Shown here: positions 7,978 to 20,200 of the stretch, in pieces | How positions within the stretch are numbered: position 1 is the first letter of the stretch | How the letters are laid out: each line of letters begins with the position of its first letter | Assembly (NCBI GenBank): GCA_024404115.1 | Contig: JAKSQM010000009.1 | Location: 1 to 58,149, forward strand | DNA length: 58,149 bases | Origin: Clostridia bacterium | GTDB lineage: Bacteria > Bacillota > Clostridia > Oscillospirales > Acutalibacteraceae | Direction of reading: 5' to 3' | The notes under the pieces: generated by a model | The model's database searches: none | Told to the model about the DNA's origin: nothing | The model's input: only the letters and a program-made list of their open reading frames with translations | Made by a program: the position numbers and the translations under genes

Positions 7978-9189
7978 TTACTCAGCTTTTTTTGAATATT
8001 TTGTAACATAAATTGTGCGCATCAGGTTGCAGTCAAGTGCGCTGAGAGTCTTGCCGGCGTTAAAGAAAGTTGCGCCAAACTGAGTCTGACATTCCTTTGA
8101 AAGAACAAGCTCAACTGCTTCAAGATCGCTCTTCTTTTTGCCTGTGCAAATTGCACCGAGACCCTTAATAAGAATAACATTTTTGCCCCTTGATGCAATG
8201 GCAATCTGTCTTGCGCAGTTTCTTGAACCGTTCCACGGAACATTCTTAATTTTAACGCCTGCAATCTGAGCAAAGTCATCAAGTCTTGGCTTGATAGGTG
8301 CGCCAAGCACGCTGTAGCCAACAACATTTATTTCTGTGCAGTGCTTAATGCAGGTAACGTCTGTGTTGCGGTAAAGCTCTGCGTGAACCATAGCTGTTCT
8401 GGGGAGGTCGCTCTCTGCGTCTGTTTCATAGCTCTTGATGTCAACAGTGAAGCTCTTGCCGTTTTTGTATGTAACAGTGAATTTGTCGCCGTTTCTTTCG
8501 CTCTCACCAAAATCTGTAACATATTTGGGAAACTGACCAACGCCGTTTGCACGAATGAACGAGTTAATCATTTCTTTGCGTGAAAATTCAGATGCACCGC
8601 TGAAAATTCTGTATGATTTGTGGATGATTTCTTTGCAAAGTGTTTCAAGAGTTTCTGCAATAATAAATGCGTCCTCAATTGAATCGCCAAGGCATACTGC
8701 ACCGTGATGCTCCATAAGAAAAGCCTTTGAATTTTCAAAGTCAATATAAACCTGCTCAAGAGCTTTTCTGAGCTTGCCTGTTGAGGGCATACCGTAATCT
8801 GCAACGGGAACATAATCGCCGAGAATCTCACGGTATTTTTCGGGAACATTTGAAATGGGCTTGCCTGTTGCGCCAACAACAGATGCACGAACCTGATGTG
8901 TGTGGATGATAAAGTTTACATTTGCACGGTGCTTGTAAGCGTCTGCATGAATGCCTTTTTCGCTTGACGGTTTAATGTCGCCGTCATAGCTGCAATCTGC
9001 AATGTTTACAACAACAAGCTCTTCGGGCTTCAGTGTGTCATAAGGCTTGCCGCTGGGGGTGATGACAAACTGTGTGTCAGAAATTCTTGCGCTTACGTTG
9101 CCCCATGTGCGGGCAATAAGTCCGTTTTCTAAAAGTCGTTTACCGGCTTCAACAACCAGCTCACGGGCTTCTTTTTCTGTGTATGCCAT
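7978..9189 (-). CDS. Tandem class II aldolase-domain protein (active plus degenerate half)
   Basis: A 403-residue protein, about twice the length of a single class II aldolase/adducin domain. The first half (residues 1-200) has the full FucA/AraD-type active site: E77 in PSSEKGIHADAY, zinc ligands H96 and H98 in IIHTHQ, and H162 in EHHGAVCLG. The second half (about 255-395) can be aligned by eye (VHAELYRNTDVTCIKHCTEINVVGYS-like segment), but HTH has become KHC and HHGAV has become KGLGAI, so its metal site is lost. The expected reaction is retro-aldol cleavage of a ketose 1-phosphate, such as fuculose or rhamnulose phosphate, or a related pentulose epimerisation. It is divergent from a sugar kinase with similar promoters, which supports a shared sugar pathway. 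Confidence 0.85.
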   Translation of the reverse strand: MAYTEKEARELVVEAGKRLLENGLIARTWGNVSARISDTQFVITPSGKPYDTLKPEELVVVNIADCSYDGDIKPSSEKGIHADAYKHRANVNFIIHTHQVRASVVGATGKPISNVPEKYREILGDYVPVADYGMPSTGKLRKALEQVYIDFENSKAFLMEHHGAVCLGDSIEDAFIIAETLETLCKEIIHKSYRIFSGASEFSRKEMINSFIRANGVGQFPKYVTDFGESERNGDKFTVTYKNGKSFTVDIKSYETDAESDLPRTAMVHAELYRNTDVTCIKHCTEINVVGYSVLGAPIKPRLDDFAQIAGVKIKNVPWNGSRNCARQIAIASRGKNVILIKGLGAICTGKKKSDLEAVELVLSKECQTQFGATFFNAGKTLSALDCNLMRTIYVTKYSKKAE

Positions 9190-9234
9190 TGATTCATCTC
9201 TCCAATCAATTTATTGAAAATTTATATCAGTTTA

Positions 9235-9262
9235 ATTATATCATAATCTTAAAAAAAGTAAA
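9235..9262 (-). promoter_or_regulatory. Promoter of the aldolase gene
   Basis: On the minus strand, TTTACT (9257-9262) and TATAAT (9235-9240) lie 16 bp apart. TGA precedes the -10, giving an extended -10 (TATGATATAAT). The element resembles the kinase promoter on the other strand. Confidence 0.6.
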
Positions 9263-9304
9263 TATTTAAAATAAAAAAAGTCCCAAAGATTGGAACATAG
9301 CTTC

Positions 9305-9360
9305 TTTACTTTAAGATTTTTGTATGATATAATATTTTTGACACAAACCTGCTCAGCAGG
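9305..9360 (+). promoter_or_regulatory. Promoter of the FGGY kinase with downstream palindrome
   Basis: TTTACT (9305-9310) and TATAAT (9328-9333) have a 17-bp spacer, and the -10 is extended (TATGATATAAT). At 9348-9360, close after the predicted start site, is the perfect palindrome CCTGCT-C-AGCAGG. It could be an operator. Confidence 0.6.
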
Positions 9361-9390
9361 ATTTTATAAAATTTTTCGGGGGTTATTTTT

Positions 9391-10986
9391 ATGGGTACAT
9401 ATGTTATAGCATACGATGTTGGCACAACAGGACTTAAAACCTGTCTTTTTGAAATTGACAAAACTATCAGACCTGTTACAAATGCCTATGCTTCCTACAA
9501 CCTTTACATGGTTGAAAACGGCGGCGCAGAGCAGGACGGCGACGAATGGTGGGAGGCAATGTGCTCCAGCACCAAAGAGATTTTTACAAAAACAGATGTA
9601 ACACCTGACCAGATTGCAGGTATCTCTTTCTGCTCACAGATGCAGGCTCTCGTTCTTGTTGATAAAGACGGCAACGCAGTCCGCAGACCTATGAGCTATA
9701 TGGATCAGCGTGCTAAAGAAGAGCTTAAAAAATATATGGCATACGGAATTCAGATTGCAGGCGCAAATATTATTCCGCTTCTTAAATCAATTGCAGTTAC
9801 AGGCGCAGTTTCATGCAGCGTTAAAGACCCCGTTTATAAATACAAATGGGTTGAAAATCACGAACCCGAAGTTTTTGCCCGTGCATATAAATGGCTTGAT
9901 GTTAAGGATTATCTTATCTGCCGCTGCACAGACGAATTCAAAATGACAAGAGACTCCGCTTTCGCAACTCTTCTTTATGATACAAGAAAGGGCAAAGAGG
10001 GCTGGAGCAAATCGATCGCAAATATTTTCAAGGTTAATATGGATCACCTGCCCGAAATCATCGAGTCAACCGATATTGCAGGTAATGTTACAGCAAAGGC
10101 TGCCGCAGAGCTTGGACTTAAAGAGGGCACACCTGTTTTCGGCGGCGGCGGAGACGCTTCACTTATCGGTGTTGGCGCAGGCAGCGGCGCAATTGGCGAT
10201 ACACACATCTATTCTGGTACATCAGGTTGGGTTGGCACTGTTGTTGGCAAACAGCTTGTTGACACTTCCGCAATGATTGCCGCAATCGTTGGCGCAGACC
10301 CCGACAGCTTCAATTACTTTGCAGAGATGGAAACAGCAGGCAAATGCCTTGAGTGGGTAAGAGATCACCTTTGCCTTGATGAAATCGGTATGTTCATCGA
10401 AAAGAAAAATATCACCGAGGGCACAGAGGCAGAATACACAAGCCTTTATGACTATATGTCAGAGGTTATTGATAAAGTTCCCGCAGGCTCAAACGGAGTT
10501 ATCTTTACACCGTGGCTTCACGGCAACCGTTGCCCCTTTGAAGACCCCAATGCCGCAGGTATGTTCTTCAACATCAATATCGACACTGGCAAGTCAGAAA
10601 TGCTTCGCTCTGTTATTGAGGGCGTATGCTTCCACCAGAGATGGATGCTTGAAGCTGAGGCAAAGAAAGTTAAGACTTCTGATGTTATCCGCTTTGTTGG
10701 CGGTGGCGCACTTTCAAAGGTAACATGTCAGATTCTTGCCGATGTTACAGGCAGAACAATCGAAACAGTCAACCGTCCGCAGGATGTTGGCTCTGTTGGT
10801 GCGGCGGCTATTATGGGTATCGGTCTTGGCGTTATTGAGAATATCAGCAAGGTTAAGGACTATGTTCCCGCTGTTAAATCATATAAGCCCAACCCTGCAA
10901 ATAAGGCTGTTTACGATAAAAACTTTGAAGTTTTCAAAACTCTTTATAAGAATAATAAAGAGAGCTTCAAGGCTCTCAACGGCTGA
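9391..10986 (+). CDS. FGGY-family carbohydrate kinase
   Basis: A 531-residue cytoplasmic sugar kinase of the xylulokinase/fuculokinase superfamily that phosphorylates a ketose or polyol with ATP. The N-terminal phosphate-binding loop reads YDVGTTGLKTCLF. The QMQALVLVD region and the catalytic D255 in FGGGGDASLIGVGAG follow. The second nucleotide-binding loop reads GGGALSKVTCQILADV. The substrate is not fixed by sequence. Pairing with a class II aldolase suggests that its ketose phosphate feeds the aldolase. GGGGGT precedes the ATG, which gives a product beginning at the conserved domain. A terminator follows 17 bp after the stop. Confidence 0.88.
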   Translation: MGTYVIAYDVGTTGLKTCLFEIDKTIRPVTNAYASYNLYMVENGGAEQDGDEWWEAMCSSTKEIFTKTDVTPDQIAGISFCSQMQALVLVDKDGNAVRRPMSYMDQRAKEELKKYMAYGIQIAGANIIPLLKSIAVTGAVSCSVKDPVYKYKWVENHEPEVFARAYKWLDVKDYLICRCTDEFKMTRDSAFATLLYDTRKGKEGWSKSIANIFKVNMDHLPEIIESTDIAGNVTAKAAAELGLKEGTPVFGGGGDASLIGVGAGSGAIGDTHIYSGTSGWVGTVVGKQLVDTSAMIAAIVGADPDSFNYFAEMETAGKCLEWVRDHLCLDEIGMFIEKKNITEGTEAEYTSLYDYMSEVIDKVPAGSNGVIFTPWLHGNRCPFEDPNAAGMFFNINIDTGKSEMLRSVIEGVCFHQRWMLEAEAKKVKTSDVIRFVGGGALSKVTCQILADVTGRTIETVNRPQDVGSVGAAAIMGIGLGVIENISKVKDYVPAVKSYKPNPANKAVYDKNFEVFKTLYKNNKESFKALNG

Positions 10987-11002
10987 TTTTAATTAAAAAA
11001 CT

Positions 11003-11056
11003 GCACTCTGATTTATGGCTTTTTTCGCTGTAATTCAGAGTGCTTTTTGTTTTTTA
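11003..11056 (+). terminator. Rho-independent terminator of the kinase gene
   Basis: GCACTCTGA (11003-11011) pairs with TCAGAGTGC (11035-11043), followed by TTTTTGTTTTTTATT. Confidence 0.88.
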
Positions 11057-11196
11057 TTCCGTGATATTTTTTTACAGAATTTACAGTATTTAGCATAAAT
11101 TTGTTAATTTGAAATAAAAGCCATTAAAATGCAGAAAATTTCTAAAAAAACATTGGATTTTTGTTCAAAAAAACAATAAAAATAAGCCCCCAACTA

Positions 11197-11225
11197 TTGC
11201 ATTTTTTGCGTGGATATTATATAAT
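11197..11225 (+). promoter_or_regulatory. Sigma-A-type promoter of the giant repeat-protein operon
   Basis: TTGCAT (11197-11202) and TATAAT (11220-11225) are separated by 17 bp. They lie 50 bp before the start codon, which follows GGAGGA at 11262-11267. Confidence 0.75.
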
Positions 11226-11274
11226 TGAGTACGACTATAATTAGGCAAAATTTCTAAGGATGGAGGAATGACTA

Positions 11275-14200
11275 ATGAAAAGATCATTAAAGGTATTGTC
11301 CCTTATCTTCACAATTGTGTTGTTGATAGGAACAATATCTGTCGGAATGTCAGCATATGCTGTTTCCGATGACGTTATAGGCGATTACGATTTTGAAATC
11401 ACCAATGTTTATAAAGACATTGACTGGTCAAACGTAGGCGTCTATAAGGGCGAAACTCATGTACATACAGTACGAAGCGATGCCGATACCGAAATTGACG
11501 ATATGATTCTTGAATACTATCGTTTAGGTTTCGATGCATTAGCTCTTACTGACCATGGTACCATCAACTACGGCTGGACTAACGATCAGTCCCGTATCGC
11601 AATTTTTGAGTACCAGTACTTTGTACATGGACCAACAGACGAGCTTAGTGAAGCTCAGTACAAATCTGTTATCACTGGTACAAGAGAAAGAAGTATCAAC
11701 TCTGGCAAGGGTATGATGGAGATTCCTCTCGGTATCGAGCTTAACGGTATGTCAACCATTAAGTGCCATATTAACGGATTTTATGCTGACGCTGACCACG
11801 GCGGAATTGGTATGGCTGAAGACTGGCCTCTTAACGCAGTTGTTAAAAACTACAATGCAGGCGGCTTCACACACATCAACCACGTCGGTGAATGGTCAGA
11901 GGGTAACGATGACGCTTCAGTTTACTCAGCATCATGGCTCACAAAATTCGCCTCAATTTATGAGAATTACTGCCCCAACCGTGGTGGTAGAGGTTCAGCT
12001 GCTCAGACAGCATGGATGAGTTCTCATAAGGGCGAAGCAGGTTGTATCGGTATGGAGCTTGTTAACACAGCAGATAGCCGTACTCACAACGACCGTCGTT
12101 TCGTTTACGATGAAATCCTTATGCGTCTTGCTCCTAAGGGCATCAACGTTTTCGGTTTCTGCGAAGATGACGCTCATGAGTATTCAGACTGCGACAGAAA
12201 CGCACAGTTCTTCCTTATTAACAAAGATAAGGATGTATCAATTAACGAAGCAAAATACAATGCTTCAAACAAAACTTCTGGTGAAAACAGTGCATACAAA
12301 AATGATAATAATGACCCAATAGATAAGGTTCAGAATTATTACAGAGATGCAATGTTCTATGGTGAGTTCATCACTTCATCAAAGAATGCTAAAAACAGCT
12401 ACGAGCTTGGTAACGGCTTCTCAGCAAGCGGTCCATATCCCACTGTTTCAAACATTCAGATTATTGATGAAAAGAACCAGATCGCAGTTACTTTTAAGGA
12501 TGCTACCAAAATTCGTATGGTTGCAGACGGCGAAGTTATTGAAACTGTAAGAACTTCCACATCAAGTCAGACAGTTATTTTCGACCTTAACAGAAACGAA
12601 GCAAAAATCAACAGCTATGTTCGTATCTATTTAACAGGCGCAGGAGGAATTACATTCCTTCAGCCATTCCTTGTTAAAAAGGTAGAATCAACTAAAACAA
12701 CAGTTCAGTTCCTTACTCCCACAACAGATACAGAAGTTGTTGTTAAGGATTCAACTGGTGCAATTGTAAGCGACAGCTACAAGTATGAGAACTTCTATTA
12801 TGTTCTTCCCGCTGGCAATTACACATACACAGCTTCAAGACGAGGCTTCGAAACAAAAGAGAATGTTCCATTCACTGTTACTGAAGGTGATTCTCAGAAG
12901 ATTCCTGTAGAGCTTGAAGAAAAGCATGACGTTTCATACGCTTACTTCTATGCTCCCGAAACAATTTATCTTGACCCAAGCGATAATCAGACTTTCGCTA
13001 AGTATATCGACAGAGAAAATGCAGTAAACGGTGCTCTTCATAATGAAGCTCAGACAGCTGGTAACATTTTCTTCTATCGTGAAGGTGCAACAGACCTTGA
13101 GCTTCAGTATGATGTTATCGAGGGTAAGCTTCTTGAAAGCAATAGCGTTAAGGTTACATCAACAAAAGCAAGCGCAACAACACTTGCCACACAGGTTACT
13201 GCTGGTAAGGTTACATCACGCGTTGCAAGCAACGAGCATGTTCTTATTAAATGGACAATGAAATATACATATAATGATATACCTTACGAGGCATATACAT
13301 ATTCTTATGTATATTCAGTTCCATCAGATAACAACTCAATCCTTGCTGCAGGTGGTTTTGCAAAAACAAAGAAAAACATTACAACGTGGGCACATTCAAC
13401 AATGTATGTTGCTGCATCACTGTATGTAACAGGTATTCAGAAGCTTGTAACGGTTGGTTCAGACAGTAATGTTAGTTACAAATATGCTCCAAATACAGGC
13501 TATACATTTGGTGGAGAAGATACCAATCCTATAATCAGTGGTACTGGTATGCGTTTCAAATCAAACGATTCAAGCGGTGGTTCAGCAGAGGCTGAGGTAA
13601 ATAACACCGATAACGCTTATATCTATGCCGATAGAAGCCGTATCAATAACTGGTCAGAAATTCCTTATTTCGCAGTTGGCCTTGACCTTAACGCTGCTGT
13701 TGAAGTTAACGATAAGAACAACGCTTCTGACGCTGCTGTAAGACTTGGCTTTGACTCATCTATCAATGATGTAAAGAATAATGTGGCTGCAAAGAGAAGC
13801 AACCTTCTTTACGCTCTTGAGTTCTCAAGCCAGACCAACTTTGCAGAAATAGTTGACTATAATATTTCTGACGGTGCTAATTATAACACAAGAAGATCAG
13901 GCACACAGTCAAACAGCCTTGCAGGTATTGGTACAAAACGCCTTTATCTTTCAGATAATGATGTTTCATACAAGAAGCTTGTTTATCCTCTTCCCGCAGC
14001 ATCTGCTCAGGAATCAGTAATCCCGATTTCAGCATATGTTATCGGTTATAAGGAAGGTCGTTCAGACCATACAGCTCTTGAGGTTAATGTAACAGTTGTT
14101 AACATTAACAAGGACTCACTGAGAAAGCAGTTTAACGATACAGTTAAAGAAAGCTTCCAGAGAAACTGGTTCGCATCAGACGCTGACTGGGACACATATC

Positions 14201-17200
14201 AGGCAACAGTTGTTAAGGCAGCTAAGCTCCTTGGTAACCCCGTTGCAGAGGCTGAAGAGCTTGAAACAGCCGTACAGGATCTTCAGGACATCGTAGATAA
14301 CTTTGTTCTTAAAACAGGTACAATGGTTGTTAAGCATTACTGGGCTAAGGGCGGTAATACCGGTCTTATCTATTCAGAAGCACCTGTTGTTTATGAATAC
14401 AGTAATGACCTTTCAGCTAACGCAGCCGCAATCTCAGGCTACACATATGCAAATAAATTTGAGTGCTATTCAGAAGGTCAAATGATTGAAGAAGGCACAA
14501 CAGACTTCGACCTTGCATTTGCAGAAAGACCCAACTATGAGTGGAGATTCTATTATACTCCCAACGAGTATAATGTAACTTACGATACAATGGGCGCAGG
14601 TGCAATCAGCAGCTATGCTGCAAAAGCATCTTACGGTCAGAGCTACACTGTTTCAAGTGAAACTCCTCAGAAGACTGGTTATACATTCGATGGCTGGTAC
14701 CTTGATAATACTCAGAAGACATACTCAGCAGGTGCAACATTCAATTGGAACTATGCTGGCGATGGCGAATTCAAGGCACAGTGGACATCAAATAAATATA
14801 CCGTTTCTTATGATTTCAATGGCGGCAGCAGTGTTTCAATCCCCGATGATTACAAAACAGTATCATTCGGCGAAACATATTCAGTAATTTCAGCTGTTCC
14901 CACAAAGGCTGGTTATGCATTCGCAGGCTGGCAGCTTAACGGCGGTAATGTTTATACTTCAGGTTCAAATGTATTCTGGGATATAGCCGCTAATTCAACA
15001 TTCGTTGCTCAGTGGGAAGTTGCAGAATTCAAAGTAACATTTGATAAAGTTGCAGCAGACGCATCACTTTCATTCGACGAAAAGACCGTTATGTTTGATG
15101 TACCTTACGGAACACTTCCTGAGGCAACAAGAAACGGTTACACAGTTGAGTGGTATGCAGACCCAAGCTATGCAACAGGCACAAAAGTAACAGCAAGCAC
15201 AAATGTTGCAATCAATGCTAACCATACTCTTTATGCAAAGTGGACTCCCATTGATTACACAATCACTTATAACCTTAACGGTGGTGCTGTTGCAGGTAAT
15301 AACCCCACAACATACAACATCGAATCAGGCGCAATCGCACTTAAAGCTCCTACAAGAGCAGGTTATAAATTCATCGGCTGGACCAGCCCTGACTTCGCAG
15401 GCATGAAGACCAGCTACACAATCCCCGCAGGCTCAACTGGCGCAAAGACTTTCACAGCTAACTGGGAACTCAGCGGTTATACAATTAACTATGACCTTGA
15501 CGGTGGTCAGAACAACGCAAACAACCCTTCATCTTATAAAGTTTCTGATACTGTTACACTTTCAGCTCCCACAAAGAAAGGCTATCGCTTCCTTGGTTGG
15601 ACTGGCGACAACGGCACAGTTCCTGAGGCAACAGTAACAATCGCTGCTGGCTCAACAGGTGAGAAGAGCTACAAAGCAAACTGGGAAATTGAAACCTACA
15701 CAATCACTTACGATTATGACGGTGCAACAACAACTCCCACAAATCCCTCATCATATACTGTAAACACAGCAACATTCACTCTTAATAACCCCACAAAATT
15801 CGGTTATACATTCAGTGGATGGACTTGTAACAATGATGCTCTCAGCGGCAAGAATGTTACAATCACAAAGGGCGCTGTAACAGGCAACCTTACATTCAAA
15901 GCAATCTGGGCAGAGAATGGTGCTCACACCGTTACTTACGTTCTTAACGGCGGTAGCGTTGAAGGCTCTAACCCCGCATCCTATAAGGATGGTCAGACAT
16001 TCTCAATTGTTAACCCCACAAGAAATGGTTACACATTCGCAGGTTGGGTTAAGACAATTGGCTCAGCAAGCGAAGCTGCAACAAAATCTGCAAAGATTCT
16101 TGCAACTGATGCAGAAGACATCACATTCACCGCAACATGGACTAAAGTTGATTACACAATCAGCTATAATCTTAACGGCGGCAGAATCGCATCTGCTCAG
16201 ACAAATCCCACAAGCTACAACGCAGAGTCAGCAGCAATCACACTTGTTGCTCCTGTAAAAGCAGGTTACACATTCAACGGCTGGACTGGCACAGGCCTTT
16301 CATCAGCAACAAAGGTTGTAACAATCGAAACAGGCTCAACAGGCAACAGAAGCTATGCTGCTTCATGGAAAGCAAACGAATACACAATCACCTATAACCT
16401 TAACGGTGGTGCAGACGCAGGCTTCAGAAAGAGCTACACATCAGCAACAACTGCAACAATCGGCGCTCCTGTAAGAGCTGGTTACACATTCACAGGCTGG
16501 TCAGTAGCATTCACAAACTTCACATGGAACAGCGGCACAATTTCATCTGACGGCAAATTCGCATCAAAGAGCAATTCCTTCTATTCAGACGGTATCGTTC
16601 TCAGAAGCGGCAACACTTATAATCTCACAGGTTCAGTTTCAGGCGTTAAGATGTATGCTTTCGATAAGAGCGGCGCTCTCCTCGGCACATACACAACAAG
16701 CATCACTCCCTCTAAGGATTGCGTTGTTTACATCGTAGCTGATAATCAGAGCTCAGCAGATTCACTTAGAACAACTAAGCTTGAACTTGCAGGCGCAACT
16801 CCCGCAAGCTTTGCACTTACAGCTGAAACAGCCGATAGCTTCGGTAACGCAGGTAACATGGAAATGACCGCTAACTGGTCAGATGATACCTACACAATCA
16901 CTTATGTTTACGATTCAACATTAAGCTGGGGCGTTGACAGCGAAGGCAAACCTCTTGCTGACCCCAACCCCACAACTTATAAGTATTCAAGCAGTGATAT
17001 TCTCCTCAAGAACCCCTCAAAGACTGGTTACACATTCACAGGTTGGGAATACAACGGAGTTGTTTCTCCTGCAACAGTAATTAAGTCAGGTTCAACAGGC
17101 AACAGAACTTACACCGCTGTAATCGCAAGAACAGAGTACAATATCACTTATACTGGTATTGACGGTGCAACAGTTTCTGGCAACCCCGCAACATATAATG

Positions 17201-20200
17201 TTGACAGCAGCGATATTACACTCAATAACCCCACAAAGACAGGTTATGTATTTGAAGGCTGGGTAGGCACAGGTGTCAGCACAGCATCAAAGAGTGTTAA
17301 GATTGCAAAGGGTTCAACAGGCGATAGAACCCTCATCGCAACATGGACTCCCGTTGCTTACGCAATTTCTTATAACGGAATTGAAGGCGCAACAGTTTCT
17401 AACCCCAACAGCTATACAATCGAAACAGATACATTCACCCTTAATAATCCCACAAAGGCTGGTGCAGTGTTCACAGGCTGGGAAGATGAAACAGGCGCAA
17501 CTCTTGCAAATGTTACAATCAATAAGGGCACAACAGGCAACAAGTCATACACAGCTGTTTGGTCTTACACAGACTACACAATCACATATGACCTTGCAGG
17601 CGGTACAGAAGCAACTAACCCCACAGCTTATAAGGTAACAAGTGCAGATATTTCACTTAATGCTCCTACAAAAGCAGGTTATACCTTCACAGGCTGGACT
17701 GGTACTGGTCTTGACGCTAAGACAACAAGTGTTGTTATTAAGTCAGGTTCAACCGGTAACAGAAATTACACTGCTAACTGGCAGGCAATTAACTACACAA
17801 TCTCTTATGACCTTGCAGGCGGTCAGGTTGCACAGAATGCTAACCCCACTTCCTACAATATTGAGTCAGCAACAATCACCCTTGTAAATCCTGTTAAGGC
17901 AGGCTTTAAGTTCGCAGGCTGGACTGGTACTGGTTTCAAAGAGCCCACAATGGAAGTTACAATTCCTCACGGCTCAAAAGATAACAGAGCTTACACAGCA
18001 ACATGGGTTGAGGATGGTTACACAATCACATACACTGGTCTTGAAGGCGCAACATTAAGCAGTGAAAACAAGACATTCTACACTGTAGCAACTAACGATT
18101 TCACTCTTAATAACCCCGAAAAGAGAGGCTATACATTTGAAGGCTGGTCAGGTACTGGTATCTCTGGCTCAGGTATTTCAAAGACAGTTACAGTTCTCAA
18201 GGGTTCAACAGGCAACCGTTCATACAAAGCAAACTGGAGCCTTGATGAATATACAATCACATATGACTTCGCAGGCGGCTCAGAGGGCGGTATCAAGAAC
18301 CCCAGAAGCTATAATGTAAACTCAGCTCCCTTCTCACTTTATGCACCTGTTAAGACAGGCTACAATTTCGTAGGTTGGGAAAGTGATTATTACGATGGCA
18401 CACTTGCAACTGTTACAATCGACCCCAACGAAACAGTAGGCGATAAGAACTTCGTAGCTGTATGGTCAACAGGTAACTACACAATCACACTTGATACTGA
18501 CGGCGGTACATTACCCTCAGGTCAGGCATCAACAATTAACTATAACTACGATACAGCAACATTCACAATCAAGAATCCCACAAAGGCTGGTTATGATTTC
18601 GCAGGTTGGACTGGTACAGGTCTTACAACCAAGACTGAAACACTTATAATCAGCAAGGGTTCAACAGGCGACAGAGCATACAAGGCAGTATGGATTTCAA
18701 GCAGCCAGAACAACATTACATACAACCTTAACGGTGGTGTTGTTGAAGGCAGCAAGAACCCAGAATCATATGTAACAAACTCTGGTTCAATCATTTTGAC
18801 CAACCCCACAAAGGAAGGTTACAAATTCAGCAAGTGGGTTGTTGAACAGGAAAGCACAACAGGTATTGTTGAGCTTCTCAACAGCGGCAAGTCAGCTACA
18901 ATCAACACATCATTCGGCGGCTCAGCTTATATCTCAGCAAGCTGGACTCCCACATCTTACAGAATCACATATAACCTTAACGGTGGTACAAACTCAAGCA
19001 CTAACCCCAAGACATATAATATTGAAAGTGCATTCACACTGAGTAATCCCACAAGAACAGGTTATACTTTCAAGGGATGGACTGGTACAGACCTTGATGA
19101 ATCTAAACCCACAACTAACGTTTCTGTTGCTAACAAGACTGGTAACAGAACATACACAGCACATTGGGGCGAGGCTGAGTACACAATCACTTACAACTAT
19201 AACGGTGGTTCAACAGCAGAGCCTAACCCAACAAGCTTCAATGTTCTTACACCTTCATTCACACTTAACAATCCTGTTAAGGCAGGTTACACATTCACAG
19301 GCTGGACTGGTTCAAACGGCACAACACCTCAGAAGACTGTTACAGTAATAGCAGGTTCATCAGGAGCTAAGAGCTACACCGCTAACTTTGCAATTGAAAC
19401 TTACACAATTACTTACTTCGGTGTTGACAAAGATCCTCAGACCTACACTGTTGAAAGTGCAGACATCACTATTGCAAATCCCACAAAGGCTGGTTACGAA
19501 TTTATGGGATGGGAGCATAAGGATGCAATCGATCCTGAAAAGGATATAGTTGTTCGCCATGGCTCAACAGGCGATAAGGAATTCACAGCAATCTGGAAAG
19601 AAGCAGAGTACACAATCACTTATGTACTTAATGGCGGTGAAGTTTCAGGCGTTAACCCCGAAACATACACAATTGAGTCATCAAAGATTACTCTTCTTAA
19701 TCCTACAAAGTCTGGTTATGAATTCTTAGGCTGGGATACTTCAGACGGCAAGACAAATCAGCTTCTCGTTGAAATCCCCAAGGGCTCAACTGGCAACAAG
19801 ACATTCACTGCAAAGTGGGACATCGCACCTTATAAGATCAGCTATCAGGGAATCCCTGCAGATATAGTTGGATCTCTCAAGCTTCCCACAGCTTATACAG
19901 CAGATGCAAGCGTTACAATTAAGAATCCTGTAATGCCTGGTTATACATTTGCTGGCTGGACTGGTACAGGACTTAAAGAAGCTACAAAGGATCTTGTAAT
20001 TCCTGCTGGTTCATCAGGCAACAGAATTTATAAAGCAACATGGACAATGGACGATTACACAATCACAGTTGACTATAACGGCGGTACCGCAACAACAACT
20101 GTTCCTGTAACATACACTGTTGACAGTGCAGATATTGACCTTGGAATCCCCGTAAAAGAAGGCTACACATTCACAGGATGGACTGGATCAAATAGCACAA

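Noticed and set aside
10987-11274. Possible riboswitch upstream of the giant repeat-protein gene
   Set aside because: After the kinase terminator there is only AT-rich DNA and one clear promoter. No aptamer-like conserved core or second terminator is seen.
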